Positions 25,988 through 34,054 of a stretch of 64,000 bases of DNA are shown here, piece by piece. Positions within the stretch are counted from its first letter, which is position 1, and every line of letters begins with the position of its first letter. This stretch comes from Chloracidobacterium sp. GTDB lineage: Bacteria; Acidobacteriota; Blastocatellia; Pyrinomonadales; Pyrinomonadaceae. The DNA lies in NCBI GenBank assembly GCA_016706275.1, contig JADJJY010000002.1, positions 544,001-608,000 of the forward strand, read 5' to 3'. The notes beneath the pieces were generated by a model. That model did no database searches. It saw nothing but the letters and a program-made list of their open reading frames with translations, and was not told where the DNA came from. The position numbers and the translations under genes were made by a program.

Positions 25988-26305
25988 CTAAAAGAACACC
26001 GCCCACGTAGCAAAATCGTCAGTAAAATTCTCAAACCTGTGCGGCACTTTGGCTTCGACGTAATAGACGTCGCCGGCTGTAAATGCGGTTCGCTTACCGT
26101 CGATCACGATATCGCCGCTTCCTCGGACGATAAAGTAGAACTCGTCTTCGTCGTGAAAGGTCTGATGATCTATACCCCTTGGCGCAAAAAAGACGAGTGT
26201 CACGCCGCCTTTCTTAAAAGGTTCGACATCCCACACGCCTTCGGTCCATTTCGCGTTTGCCGCGAGCGGCAGCTTCGCTAGCATTTCCTCAACGGTAAAT
26301 TTCAT
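25988..26305 (-). CDS. Cupin-domain protein
   Basis: The 105-residue protein is a single cupin barrel with motif 1 around DHQTFHDEDEFYFIVRGSG and motif 2 around AGDVYYVEAKVPHRFENF, including the His/Glu metal ligands. Small cupins bind metals and a variety of ligands, so no substrate can be named. Its stop is 11 bases from the convergent ppa stop. Confidence 0.85.
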   Translation of the reverse strand: MKFTVEEMLAKLPLAANAKWTEGVWDVEPFKKGGVTLVFFAPRGIDHQTFHDEDEFYFIVRGSGDIVIDGKRTAFTAGDVYYVEAKVPHRFENFTDDFATWAVFF

Positions 26306-26320
26306 ACCGTCAGGATATCA

Positions 26321-26656
26321 CTACAGGGCGGCGATCTTCACGGCCATCGGCAGCAGATGTTTTGCCGAATTTTTTATCACAAACTTGGTCACCGCCGGGG
26401 TCATTTTCATAAATATCGTCTTGGCGACTGGCTTTGCCACGTGCTTTGCCACAAATTTCGTCGTCCCCCACGCCGCTTTTGCCGCCGTGCCAACAATTAT
26501 CATCACCGGGTTGCTGCCGTCGCGTTTGACCGCGTCGCCGCTCTGTTTAACGGCGGTTTTCGCGCTGTTATATGTAATTGATTGCGAGTTGGCGGCACCG
26601 GCAAATGCAAAAACGCACGCGCACACCACGAGGGATCTGAAGAGAAGTTTTTTCAT
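26321..26656 (-). CDS. Small secreted basic protein of unknown function
   Basis: 111 residues with a signal peptide ending AGAANSQ. The mature part is amphipathic and Lys/Ala-rich (VGTAAKAAWGTTKFVAKHVA, KPVAKTIFMKMT). It has the size, export signal and basic helical style of the 17647-17976 protein, but without KWV repeats. It follows the promoter side of the cupin gene (15-base gap). Confidence 0.65.
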   Translation of the reverse strand: MKKLLFRSLVVCACVFAFAGAANSQSITYNSAKTAVKQSGDAVKRDGSNPVMIIVGTAAKAAWGTTKFVAKHVAKPVAKTIFMKMTPAVTKFVIKNSAKHLLPMAVKIAAL

Positions 26657-26763
26657 GTTTGAAGGCGAGGAAGAATCGATACGAGGAAGGCCCGCCGCAA
26701 AGTGCGACTAACCAATCATATATGTTTTGACCGGAAATTGGAAGATAATTCTCTCCGTAGCGA

Positions 26764-28026
26764 CTACGGAGTAACCGGCCGCTTCTGCAGTTCCTTTGGC
26801 GTTATAAATCCGTCAAACGACGTTTCTATACCACTATTCTTGACCTGTCCGTCCTTGTCAAACAGCGTCCATTGCACGACGAGTCCGCCCGAATAATCAA
26901 GCTTGTCCGTTAGAAAGAAAAGATTCTTTCGCACCCGCTGAGTGCCGACCGCGCGTAGGGATTTGATCTCTAGATAGTACAGATTTGGCCGCTTTTGCAG
27001 TTGGGCAAATTGCTCGGCATTGACAAATTTTTTCAGCACTGTCTCGGTCGTTGTCGGCGTCGCATCGCTTACAAGCTTGAGAAACTCCGCAAAATAATTC
27101 TCGAGCTTTCGCAACTCCGGCGACTGCCCTTTTGCCGCGAACGCTGCTCGCCGCGCTCGGTACAGAGCGTCAAGCGAATTCGCGACCTCTGAACAATACA
27201 CCGGCCGCGTTTCATTGCAATCGCCCGCACCCTTTGCACAACACGAACGTGCCGTAGTCGTTTGTCCGCAAAACACAGGTGCGTCCAGCCCAAACGTCTT
27301 CGGGTACAGCAGCGTCAGCCCGTTGTCCTGGCTCAGGTTGGAAAATAGCGACGCGACAACGGCTTCCTCAGGGATCGTTACCGTTTTGCCCGTCATTGTT
27401 GTTTGAGTTTTGAAATAGGACAGCAGGTCTGCAAACTGCCCGACGATATTCCCCGCCCCGGCGAGCGCGGTCGCAAAGCCTGTGGTGGTTAAATCCAAGG
27501 ACTTAACCTGAGACTCGTCCTTATTGGCGATCAGGCAATAGTCGGCGGTCAGATCTTCGATCACGATCTTAAATAGGGGCAGCGAGCGGCGGTAAAACGT
27601 CCAGTCGGCGAATGCCGAGCTGTCAAAAATGGCTATCGTCGCCGAATCGGGGACCGTCCGCTGCAGCGATGACGCGATCCGCATAGTGGTTTTGCCCAGC
27701 TCACGATAGACGATGATGTCGTAACCGATGTCTTCGCCCGACAACGTCAAGTCGCCGGTGTTCGGCGTTGCTTTTGGCTTAGGGGCCGCATCAAGCACGT
27801 CTTTGCGCGACTTTGCGATCGCTGCCTCGATCTCGGCTAGCTCCTTTTCCCGCTCGAGTGCCTTTTTCATTTCAAGGTAACGGGCATCAGCCGCCGATAC
27901 CGTCGGCGAAGGCACCGGCGTCGGCCCCGTTTCCTGGGCAAAAAGGATCGACGAGTGAAATACAACCACGGACAAAATAAATGCCGCGAACCGATGGGCA
28001 GCCGCGACAGTAACTGTGCTTTTCAT
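26764..28026 (-). CDS. Large secreted protein of unknown function
   Basis: The 420-residue protein has a long signal peptide ending LFAQE, then a Pro/Thr-rich linker (GPTPVPSPTVSA), a charged helical segment (EREKELAEIEAAIAKSRKD) and a larger mixed domain (GEDIGYDIIVYRELGKTTMR onward). Four closely spaced cysteines (FCGQTTTARSCCAKGAGDC) suggest disulphides in an exported protein. No domain was recognised. Repeat-rich non-coding DNA lies upstream of its start. Confidence 0.7.
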   Translation of the reverse strand: MKSTVTVAAAHRFAAFILSVVVFHSSILFAQETGPTPVPSPTVSAADARYLEMKKALEREKELAEIEAAIAKSRKDVLDAAPKPKATPNTGDLTLSGEDIGYDIIVYRELGKTTMRIASSLQRTVPDSATIAIFDSSAFADWTFYRRSLPLFKIVIEDLTADYCLIANKDESQVKSLDLTTTGFATALAGAGNIVGQFADLLSYFKTQTTMTGKTVTIPEEAVVASLFSNLSQDNGLTLLYPKTFGLDAPVFCGQTTTARSCCAKGAGDCNETRPVYCSEVANSLDALYRARRAAFAAKGQSPELRKLENYFAEFLKLVSDATPTTTETVLKKFVNAEQFAQLQKRPNLYYLEIKSLRAVGTQRVRKNLFFLTDKLDYSGGLVVQWTLFDKDGQVKNSGIETSFDGFITPKELQKRPVTP

Positions 28027-28152
28027 GTTATTTCACCTCACGCAAAATTATTGCTGATCGAGTGTTTACGCCGTAATTATAACAACAACTCGCGACTATA
28101 CAAGTGAGTTTCGTCACTAAACTCTGCGCAATTCAGATGCCGGACGGGAGGA

Positions 28153-28210
28153 AGTAGTCAGTAGTCGGTAGTTGGTGATCAGTAGTCGGTAGTTGGTAGT
28201 CGGTAGTCGG
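28153..28210. repeat. Heptanucleotide tandem array (8 units)
   Basis: Eight consecutive 7-bp units in register: AGTAGTC, AGTAGTC, GGTAGTT, GGTGATC, AGTAGTC, GGTAGTT, GGTAGTC, GGTAGTC. Confidence 0.9.
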
Positions 28211-28220
28211 CATTAAGAGG

Positions 28221-28255
28221 AAAGGCCGCGAGGGTTTAGTTCGCGGCTTTTTTGT
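28221..28255 (+). terminator. Orphan plus-strand terminator
   Basis: GCCGCGA (28225-28231) pairs with TCGCGGC (28241-28247) and is followed by six T. No plus-strand gene precedes it. Confidence 0.55.
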
Positions 28256-28288
28256 TTGGGGTCCCGCATTTAGGCGGCCCTTTGGCAG

Positions 28289-28352
28289 AAGCCCGCACGA
28301 AGTAAGGGCGTTGCTCTCAAGTTGGATGTTACGCCCTTACTCCGTGCGGGCT
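28289..28352. repeat. Inverted repeat with ~22-bp arms
   Basis: AAGCCCGCACGAAGTAAGG... at 28289-28311 is the near-perfect reverse complement of 28330-28352, with an 18-base loop. Confidence 0.8.
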
Positions 28353-28638
28353 TGAGCCCAAAGCGTGTCCCGTGTCCCGCGTTGTCCCAGAGCAGTCTGG
28401 GACAAATAAGTGCCAGTCTTTGCAATCACTTACGGCGATATTTTTGCGAAAAACGCCAATTTTTCGCACAACGCCTTTCCCTTGTCCAAATTCTTAAATT
28501 TTCAAATATCCCGCCTTACGTTACCAAAGATCGTAACGTATCAAAATGCCACTTTTCGCGCTTTGACGTATTTTGCCGATTTTGCGGATTGTTGATCGGA
28601 GGCTGACCCATTTCCGCCCCGTCAGATGGCAGCGGAAA

Positions 28639-28690
28639 AGCCGTTGGAGACGGCGATATATTTGTAGCCCACATCGCAAGATGTGGGTGA
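28639..28690 (+). repeat. Palindromic element, copy A
   Basis: GCCGTTGGAGACGGC followed by ATATTTGTAGCCCACA and TGTGGGT, forming two small hairpins. Copy B is at 28880-28928 in reverse. Confidence 0.65.
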
Positions 28691-28879
28691 GGATATTGGT
28701 CGTGTCTAAACCGTCGGAGACGGTGGTATAAAGCTCCCCGCCTACACGGTTGCGGGTAATATGCGCAACACTGGACGGCTCTGCGGCCAGAACGAGGGGT
28801 GGATGCGTTTCGCCGACGGGGTGGTTCTCTTTCGGTTATGCCGCCGTTTCCAACGGCTCAAATTTGGGGGATGTCGTTA

Positions 28880-28928
28880 CCCACAGTTCGCACTGTGGGC
28901 TACAAATATGGCGTCAGCTCCGCCGACT
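28880..28928 (-). repeat. Palindromic element, copy B (reverse)
   Basis: On the minus strand it reads GTCGGCGGAGCTGACGCC then ATATTTGTAGCCCACA and CTGTGGGT, the same layout as copy A. Confidence 0.65.
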
Positions 28929-28961
28929 GAGCAAATTGGCGGCTGTCGAAACTGGTCCTTT

Positions 28962-29008
28962 TGGTCCGGTCCGGACCAGGTGGACCAGGGTGGACCAAGG
29001 TGGACCAG
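28962..29008. repeat. GGTGGACCA decamer array with GGTCCGG palindrome
   Basis: TGGTCCGG/CCGGACCA palindrome followed by three 10-bp units of GGTGGACCA type. A second copy is at 37479-37545. Confidence 0.85.
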
Positions 29009-29287
29009 CAAAACCCGCAAAATCGGAAAAATATGTCATTTCGCGAAAGACCCGCATGATCGTACAAACCCCCGGGCATGACCGGTTTCTGACATAGTGT
29101 TCCTCCTTACACCTCTATTGCATAGCAAAGAAGTCAAAAAGAAACATATCGGCCTTCCGTACTATGCAAATTGTTAGTTTATTTTGGGTATTTCTAAAAC
29201 AGCGGAAATATACTGCGATTTGAAACGGATGTCAATAGGAAAATCGCAGGTCAGACCCTAGACTCATTACTCTAAACGAAAAGGGAT

Positions 29288-29315
29288 TTGATTTGAACAT
29301 CGGGTTGCTTATAAT
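29288..29315 (+). promoter_or_regulatory. Sigma70-type promoter of the 29363 gene
   Basis: TTGATT (29288-29293), 16-base spacer, TATAAT (29310-29315). Transcription would begin about 40 bases before the start codon. Confidence 0.55.
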
Positions 29316-29362
29316 AGATAAAATTCCGCAGTACAACTATTTAAGGTCGAAGAGTCGTTAAT

Positions 29363-31348
29363 ATGAAAACAATACTCCTTGGTATCGCTCTATTCGTTGC
29401 TGTTGTATATTTGCCCGTGACAACCTCGGCACAGGGGTACAAATGGGGTCCGTGGAGCCCGGATCCATGTTTCAGCGGAGTGCAATTCCGTGCGCGCTAT
29501 GATTCATACAATGAGATCGCAAAAAAGCATCATTGGTATATCCAGTACAAAAACAATTACACCCGCGATATTGCGTTTAGCTATAACCTAGGGGGTTCGC
29601 GTGAAGAAATTTTGAAGGACATTCGAGAGAAGCGAGGGATGTATAGAACGCGCATTAAACCGGGTCAAATCGATTCGGGCATGTGGGTGTTTACAAATAG
29701 TCAGAGTCAGATATTCGAGACAATAGGGCATGCCCGCCTGCTAGGGGCTGATGAAGTAGATTACAAAGGGCCGTTTATGACGTGCGATTCGGGTGGCAAT
29801 CGAGGACAGATCGATACTATCTGTCGCAACGAACCAATTCCTTATTTCGGATGTCAAAACCGCCCGAGCCCTCCGCCGGCGGCAATGACCTTTCCAAATA
29901 AGCCATGGCGAAACCCCGCGAGCGGTAAAACTACCGCAGCGTCTCCCCCACCAGCAAGCCCATCCGACTGCCTTGATCTCTACAAGTATTTTTCCGAAAA
30001 CAAAAAAAGTGACGATCCGCTTGCAGTAAAGCAATCAATAGATGCCGCCAACGCATTCAAAGCCCGATGTAAACTAACAGATGAACAACAGATTTCAGTC
30101 ATTGAATTGATTGCATCCGCCAACAAGAATTTCGAACGCGTGCAAAATAAACTACGTTCGTTATCTTCGGGTGACGGAGACAATCTATTCACCGACGCAA
30201 ACGCGGTAAGGAAAGGTCCAGACGTTGAACAATTAAAAAATGAGATTTTGGAAAATTTAAAGATAAATGTTCAGCCATTTGAGCGACGCGGGAATGGCTC
30301 GTGGGGAGTTATTACTGATACCTGGAAAAATATTTCGGTGGTTGGGAGTGCCGATGGCATTACGATTAAATGGACTTACGTCCACGAAGAAAAGAATAGT
30401 CAGATATCAACCTCCAATAGCGTTTTTAATGTTTCCTATGCCGCATTGTTGAGCGGGACAGGTAATTCGATAGAAGAGGGCTCTACTTGTAGTACAGATT
30501 CGTCTCTTATATGGCAAGGCAAGGCGGCAGGAGTATATCGTAATACCCGGGAAACGCACCCAACATGTCTATCTATGCCGTATGGTATGCGAGGAGGCAA
30601 TGGGTATATCGAGCTTGCTGAGTTGATCCAGAAAATAAGAGGGGGCGGACAGGTAGCTGAAAAGGAGAAAGGAATCAATGGGGACGAGGATACTTCGGAA
30701 AAACTACCACTAGCGGTCGTCGATTACGAAAGGCAGGTTTCAGTCGATGCAAAAGCAAAAGGCATCAAGATCGATACCGACTCCACCAACCAAAAGCCAA
30801 AGCCACGACCTATCCTCACCCCTCGCCAACGCGCCGCCCAAAACGCCGAAGCGACGAAAACATTGTCGGAACTGATCCAAAAGGATGCCGAGGAAACGGC
30901 GGTTGAGAGGGAAAAAGAAGCGAGGTTAGGTCCCATCAGGGAGATCAGAAAGCAGATCATCGAAAACTTACGAATGAACCTGAAAGGAACCCGCGAGTGT
31001 CTTGCTCCGAGATACGGGCCGTGTAACAAGCAGTTCGAAACGGTAGTCGATCTCAGCACTGATGATGAACTAGTAATTCATTTGAAACCCCGCGACGGGT
31101 CCAAAGCGATGGAGTTTCGAGGGCGCTTCGATGGTTTATCTCCTTTTTGCAGCGGGAACTCAACAACTTCGTCCTTATGGTTGACGGGAATAATTCCGTT
31201 TAAGAACGTCACTATCTATCCAGCGGGAGCTCCGAATGAGGGGGTTTTTTCAGACAACAATCTCGCGTTTGACTACGGGACTGGGAACTTTTTTGCAATG
31301 TTTAAACAATGCCGCGAAATAAGTGATTTAGTCAAGCGCTTGAAATAA
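29363..31348 (+). CDS. Large secreted protein with an internal C-terminal duplication, unknown function
   Basis: The 661-residue protein has a signal peptide ending TTSAQG. The first part (about 25-170) is aromatic- and Cys-rich (WGPWSPDPCFSG, YIQYKNNYTRDIAFSYN), resembling an extracellular beta-sandwich domain but not assignable. A Pro-rich linker follows near 170-200. Two similar modules come next, one starting LKNEILENLKINVQPFE (near 292) and one starting IRKQIIENLRMNLKGT (near 535); each ends in a short amphipathic helix (ELAELIQKIRGG and EISDLVKRLK). Codon use is more A/T-ending than in neighbours, hinting at a different origin. It has its own promoter and terminator. Confidence 0.7.
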   Translation: MKTILLGIALFVAVVYLPVTTSAQGYKWGPWSPDPCFSGVQFRARYDSYNEIAKKHHWYIQYKNNYTRDIAFSYNLGGSREEILKDIREKRGMYRTRIKPGQIDSGMWVFTNSQSQIFETIGHARLLGADEVDYKGPFMTCDSGGNRGQIDTICRNEPIPYFGCQNRPSPPPAAMTFPNKPWRNPASGKTTAASPPPASPSDCLDLYKYFSENKKSDDPLAVKQSIDAANAFKARCKLTDEQQISVIELIASANKNFERVQNKLRSLSSGDGDNLFTDANAVRKGPDVEQLKNEILENLKINVQPFERRGNGSWGVITDTWKNISVVGSADGITIKWTYVHEEKNSQISTSNSVFNVSYAALLSGTGNSIEEGSTCSTDSSLIWQGKAAGVYRNTRETHPTCLSMPYGMRGGNGYIELAELIQKIRGGGQVAEKEKGINGDEDTSEKLPLAVVDYERQVSVDAKAKGIKIDTDSTNQKPKPRPILTPRQRAAQNAEATKTLSELIQKDAEETAVEREKEARLGPIREIRKQIIENLRMNLKGTRECLAPRYGPCNKQFETVVDLSTDDELVIHLKPRDGSKAMEFRGRFDGLSPFCSGNSTTSSLWLTGIIPFKNVTIYPAGAPNEGVFSDNNLAFDYGTGNFFAMFKQCREISDLVKRLK

Positions 31349-31372
31349 AGCCCTATCGCATAAGCGCTAAGA

Positions 31373-31404
31373 AAAAGGCCTCGTCGCGTGACGAGGCCTT
31401 TTGT
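31373..31404 (+). terminator. Strong terminator of the 29363 gene
   Basis: AAAAGGCCTCGTC-GC-GTGACGAGGCCTTTTG, a near-perfect stem with T tail. The stem resembles the terminator at 3016-3052. Confidence 0.9.
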
Positions 31405-31493
31405 GTTTACCGCTCTTCAGGTGGTCAGTTGCTCCCACCACCTCGTCATCGAAGCGATGCCACTCCTCCGCAGACAAGAGTAGAGTGTTTTTA

Positions 31494-31658
31494 TCAAATC
31501 CGTCCGGCGTCGAGGTTGCGGATGTATTCTTCGATCTCGAAGCGTTGTTTTTCGTCGAGGTCGCCGAATCTGAGGAGCCATTCGCCCAGTTGACGCGACG
31601 TGCGTCCGAGCCGCAGGTAATAGTTTTCGCCCTCAGCCGCCTTGAGCCGATAGATCAT
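31494..31658 (-). CDS. Possible small protein (54 residues)
   Basis: From ATG 31658 the frame reads MIYRLKAAEGENYYLRLGRT and then a helical acidic stretch (DLDEKQRFEIEEYIRNLDAG). Third positions are G/C-rich as in real genes here. A TTG nine codons upstream is an alternative start. No Shine-Dalgarno is obvious. It could be a small conserved protein or a gene remnant. Confidence 0.4.
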   Translation of the reverse strand: MIYRLKAAEGENYYLRLGRTSRQLGEWLLRFGDLDEKQRFEIEEYIRNLDAGRI

Positions 31659-31769
31659 CCCCGCGGCCGCCGAACTTATTTGCAAGGCGGCAATGATCCT
31701 TTTGTATGCAAAGCGTCAGACGGAGTTAACACATTTGGAGTATGCTGATCATGTAGGAGGTATTTTATT

Positions 31770-32234
31770 ATGCGTATATTGATAGCCACGGACGGTTCGG
31801 ATTTTAGCTCGGCCGCGGTAAAGAAAGCTTGCGGATTTGTAGATCCCGCGAACGATACGGTCAAGGTCATCTCGGTTTTAGAGGATGTGCCGCCGATCGT
31901 TCTCGATCCGACGGTGATAAGTTCTGAGTATTACCAGACGATCGAGGACAACCTGCGCGAAATGGCCAGCCAGCATGTCGCCGCCGCCACATTATTGATA
32001 CAGAAACATTTTGAGGGTAAGAGCGTCGATGTCTCCGGCGAGACGCTGCACGGTTTTGCGGACGAGAGGATCATCGAGGAAGCCAGATCGTGGAAAGCCG
32101 ACCTCATCGTCGTCGGTTCGCACGGACGCGGCTTTTGGGGCCGTCTGCTCGGATCGGTCTCGACCGGCGTCGTCCACCACGCCCCGTGTTCGGTGCTTGT
32201 CGTGCGACAACCTGAAGTTGAAACTGCTGAGTAA
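31770..32234 (+). CDS. Universal stress protein, UspA family
   Basis: The 154-residue single USP domain begins MRILIATDGSDFSSAAVKKA. It ends with the ATP-binding signature VVGSHGRGFWGRLLGSVSTGVVHHAPCSVLVV (G-2x-G-9x-G-[ST] pattern seen as GSHGRG then GSVS). Cytosolic stress or ATP-sensing role; partner unknown. GGAGG lies 11 bases upstream of the start. It stands alone between repeat-containing spacers. Confidence 0.92.
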   Translation: MRILIATDGSDFSSAAVKKACGFVDPANDTVKVISVLEDVPPIVLDPTVISSEYYQTIEDNLREMASQHVAAATLLIQKHFEGKSVDVSGETLHGFADERIIEEARSWKADLIVVGSHGRGFWGRLLGSVSTGVVHHAPCSVLVVRQPEVETAE

Positions 32235-32403
32235 TATGTAGATCTGGTAAGCAGCAGAGCCGCGTTCAAAGCCGAGGAAACATGAATAACTCCGGCTATG
32301 AAGATACTTGACGTATTGCGGCCCTGCTTGCGAAGTAAATAGTTCTAATCGCTCAGGAAATCCTGAAAGCTGTGCATGATGCGGTGTACGGCCATTACGC
32401 AGG

Positions 32404-32434
32404 AGCACACTCCCTACGGGTCGTGTTTCTGCCC
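32404..32434. repeat. Dispersed ~30-bp element (copy 2)
   Basis: On the minus strand GGCAGAAACACGACC then CGTAGGGAGTGTG; it starts right after the carboxyltransferase stop codon (TGA at 32437-32435). Confidence 0.65.
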
Positions 32435-34054
32435 TCACGCTGGCAGCACGAACGGCCCGATGTGTGGTTGGTTTGTGTTCAGACAAGTCTGCAAGGCCAG
32501 GATCAACGAATCGCGCAGATCCTCGGGCGTGACGATGGCATCTACCAACCCTCTCGCGGCGGCGTGTTTGGCGTCTAGTTCGCGGTCGTATGTTTCGCGG
32601 ACCTTTTCCATCTCGGCGAGCATCTCGGGCGGCGGCTCTTTGCCTTCTTTCTTGAGCTTTTCGATCTGCGTTCCATAGATCGCGACTGCGGCACTGTCAC
32701 CTTCCATCACGCCCATGCGGCCAGTCGGAAGCGAAAAGATAAAGTCCGGATCAAACCCCTGCCCCGCCATGGCGTAATATCCGGCACCGGATGCGTGATT
32801 GACGGTCAGCACGATCTTTGGCACAGCGGCCGTCGCCATCGCTTCGACAAATCGGGCGCCGGCACGAATGATACCCGAATGCTCCGCCTCGGCCCCGACC
32901 ATAAAGCCCGAAACATCCTGCACAAACAAAAGCGGCGTCGAATGGCGGTTGCAGTTCTCGATAAAGTACGCCGTCTTTTCGGCGGATTCCGTATAAACGA
33001 TCCCGCCAAAACGCGGCGGCGTCCCCGGTTTTCCTTTCGACATACCGCGCGAGTTTGCGATCACACCGACAAGTATCCCGCCGATCCGCGCCGTGCCGCA
33101 GATCATCTCTTTTGCAAAATCGGCTTGAAACTCGTCCATCTCGCCTTCGTCGAGGAAAGTGTTGAGGACATCGTGCATGTCGTATGGGGCACGGTGGTCT
33201 TCGGGGAGAAGCTCGTAGAGCTTCGAGTGGTCAGTTGTCGGTGGTCGGTGGGCAGAAATAGAAACTCGGGTTAATTCTTTCGCAGGAAGTTCAGCAACCA
33301 GATCGCGGATCTTTTCGAGACACGTTTTGTCGTCTTTGGTTTTGTAATGGGCAACACCGGAGATCGCGTTGTGGGTTGCGGCTCCACCAAGGGTTTCGTT
33401 GTCGATCGTCTGCCCGGTCGCACCTTTCACGAGATTCGCTCCGCCGAGCCCCATGAACGAAGTCCCCTCCACCATCAGAATCACATCGCTCAGAGCCGGC
33501 AGATACGCACCACCGGCGACGCACATTCCCATTACGGCTGAGATCTGCGGCACTTTCAAATAATGCCGCATGATCGAGTTGTAAAAGAAGATACGCGCTG
33601 CCCCATACTGCCCCGGAAATACACCGCCCTGATAGGGCAGATTCACGCCGGCCGAATCAACAAGGTAAATGATCGGAACGCGGTTTCGCATTGCGATCTC
33701 CTGTGCACGGAGGATCTTTCTGATCGTTTCCGGATACCACGCCCCGGCCTTTATCGTCGCGTCATTCGCCACGACAACGCATTCGCGGCCCTGTATTTTC
33801 CCGACGACCGTCACAACCGCCGCCGCGGGAGCCGAGCCGTCATACTGGTCGTACGCAACAAGCAGTCCGATCTCTTGACTGAAAGTCTCGGGATCAAGCA
33901 ATAGATCTATACGCTCACGGGCAGTGAGTTTACCCTGTTTGTGGATCTTCTCGATCTTATCTGGGCCGCCGCCGATTTTGAGCTTGTGCTCGAGGCGCGT
34001 GTATTCGTCAGTCAGTCTATGGAGACGGGATTGCTTGTCAGAGGATAGTTTCAT
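32435..34054 (-). CDS. Acyl-CoA carboxylase, carboxyltransferase (beta) subunit
   Basis: The 539-residue protein has both crotonase-like halves of a biotin-dependent carboxyltransferase: KGKLTARERIDLLLDP near the start, FMGLGGANLVKGATGQ (acyl-CoA side), FGGIVYTESAEKTAYFI, and HASGAGYYAMAGQGFDPDFI (biotin side). The group includes methylcrotonyl-, geranyl- and propionyl-CoA carboxylases; the AtuA context favours the first two, but the substrate is not proven. The biotin carboxylase subunit is outside the window. Residues about 266-277 (SAHRPPTTDHSK) are encoded by a heptamer repeat inserted in frame. It overlaps the upstream ATP-grasp gene by four bases. Confidence 0.9.
   Translation of the reverse strand: MKLSSDKQSRLHRLTDEYTRLEHKLKIGGGPDKIEKIHKQGKLTARERIDLLLDPETFSQEIGLLVAYDQYDGSAPAAAVVTVVGKIQGRECVVVANDATIKAGAWYPETIRKILRAQEIAMRNRVPIIYLVDSAGVNLPYQGGVFPGQYGAARIFFYNSIMRHYLKVPQISAVMGMCVAGGAYLPALSDVILMVEGTSFMGLGGANLVKGATGQTIDNETLGGAATHNAISGVAHYKTKDDKTCLEKIRDLVAELPAKELTRVSISAHRPPTTDHSKLYELLPEDHRAPYDMHDVLNTFLDEGEMDEFQADFAKEMICGTARIGGILVGVIANSRGMSKGKPGTPPRFGGIVYTESAEKTAYFIENCNRHSTPLLFVQDVSGFMVGAEAEHSGIIRAGARFVEAMATAAVPKIVLTVNHASGAGYYAMAGQGFDPDFIFSLPTGRMGVMEGDSAAVAIYGTQIEKLKKEGKEPPPEMLAEMEKVRETYDRELDAKHAAARGLVDAIVTPEDLRDSLILALQTCLNTNQPHIGPFVLPA
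33226..33253. repeat. Heptamer repeat inside the carboxyltransferase gene
   Basis: Four units in register: AGTGGTC, AGTTGTC, GGTGGTC, GGTGGGC. Same consensus as the intergenic arrays at 28153 and 56595. Confidence 0.8.

Larger units (their letters stand above)
28551..29050. repeat. MITE-like block bounded by ~35-bp inverted repeats
   Basis: The 28551-28587 sequence (reverse complement CCGCAAAATCGGCAAAATAC...) matches 29014-29050 (CCGCAAAATCGGAAAAATAT...) with a few mismatches. Inside are two opposed copies of a GTAGCCCACA hairpin element and four copies of a GCCGTTGGAGACGGC-like palindrome. No transposase. Confidence 0.6.
28027..29362. other. Gene-free, repeat-rich region
   Basis: About 1.3 kb with no convincing coding frame; the ORFs of 60-115 codons here overlap each other and run through repeats. 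It contains a heptamer array (28153-28208), an orphan terminator (28225-28255), a hairpin (28289-28352), a MITE-like block with inverted ends (28551-29050), a decamer array (28962-29008) and the promoter of the next gene. Confidence 0.75.

Noticed and set aside
28153..28208. Possible CRISPR array
   Set aside because: The units are 7 bp and contiguous, with no unique spacers of 25-45 bp and no cas gene in the window.
28322..29097. Frames of 60-115 codons in the 28-29 kb spacer
   Set aside because: They overlap each other, run through hairpins and decamer repeats, and have no ribosome site or recognisable protein features.
31992..32486. A 164-codon minus-strand frame with AETRPVGSV
   Set aside because: It is mostly antisense to the universal stress protein gene; the familiar peptide arises because the dispersed element lies at its beginning.
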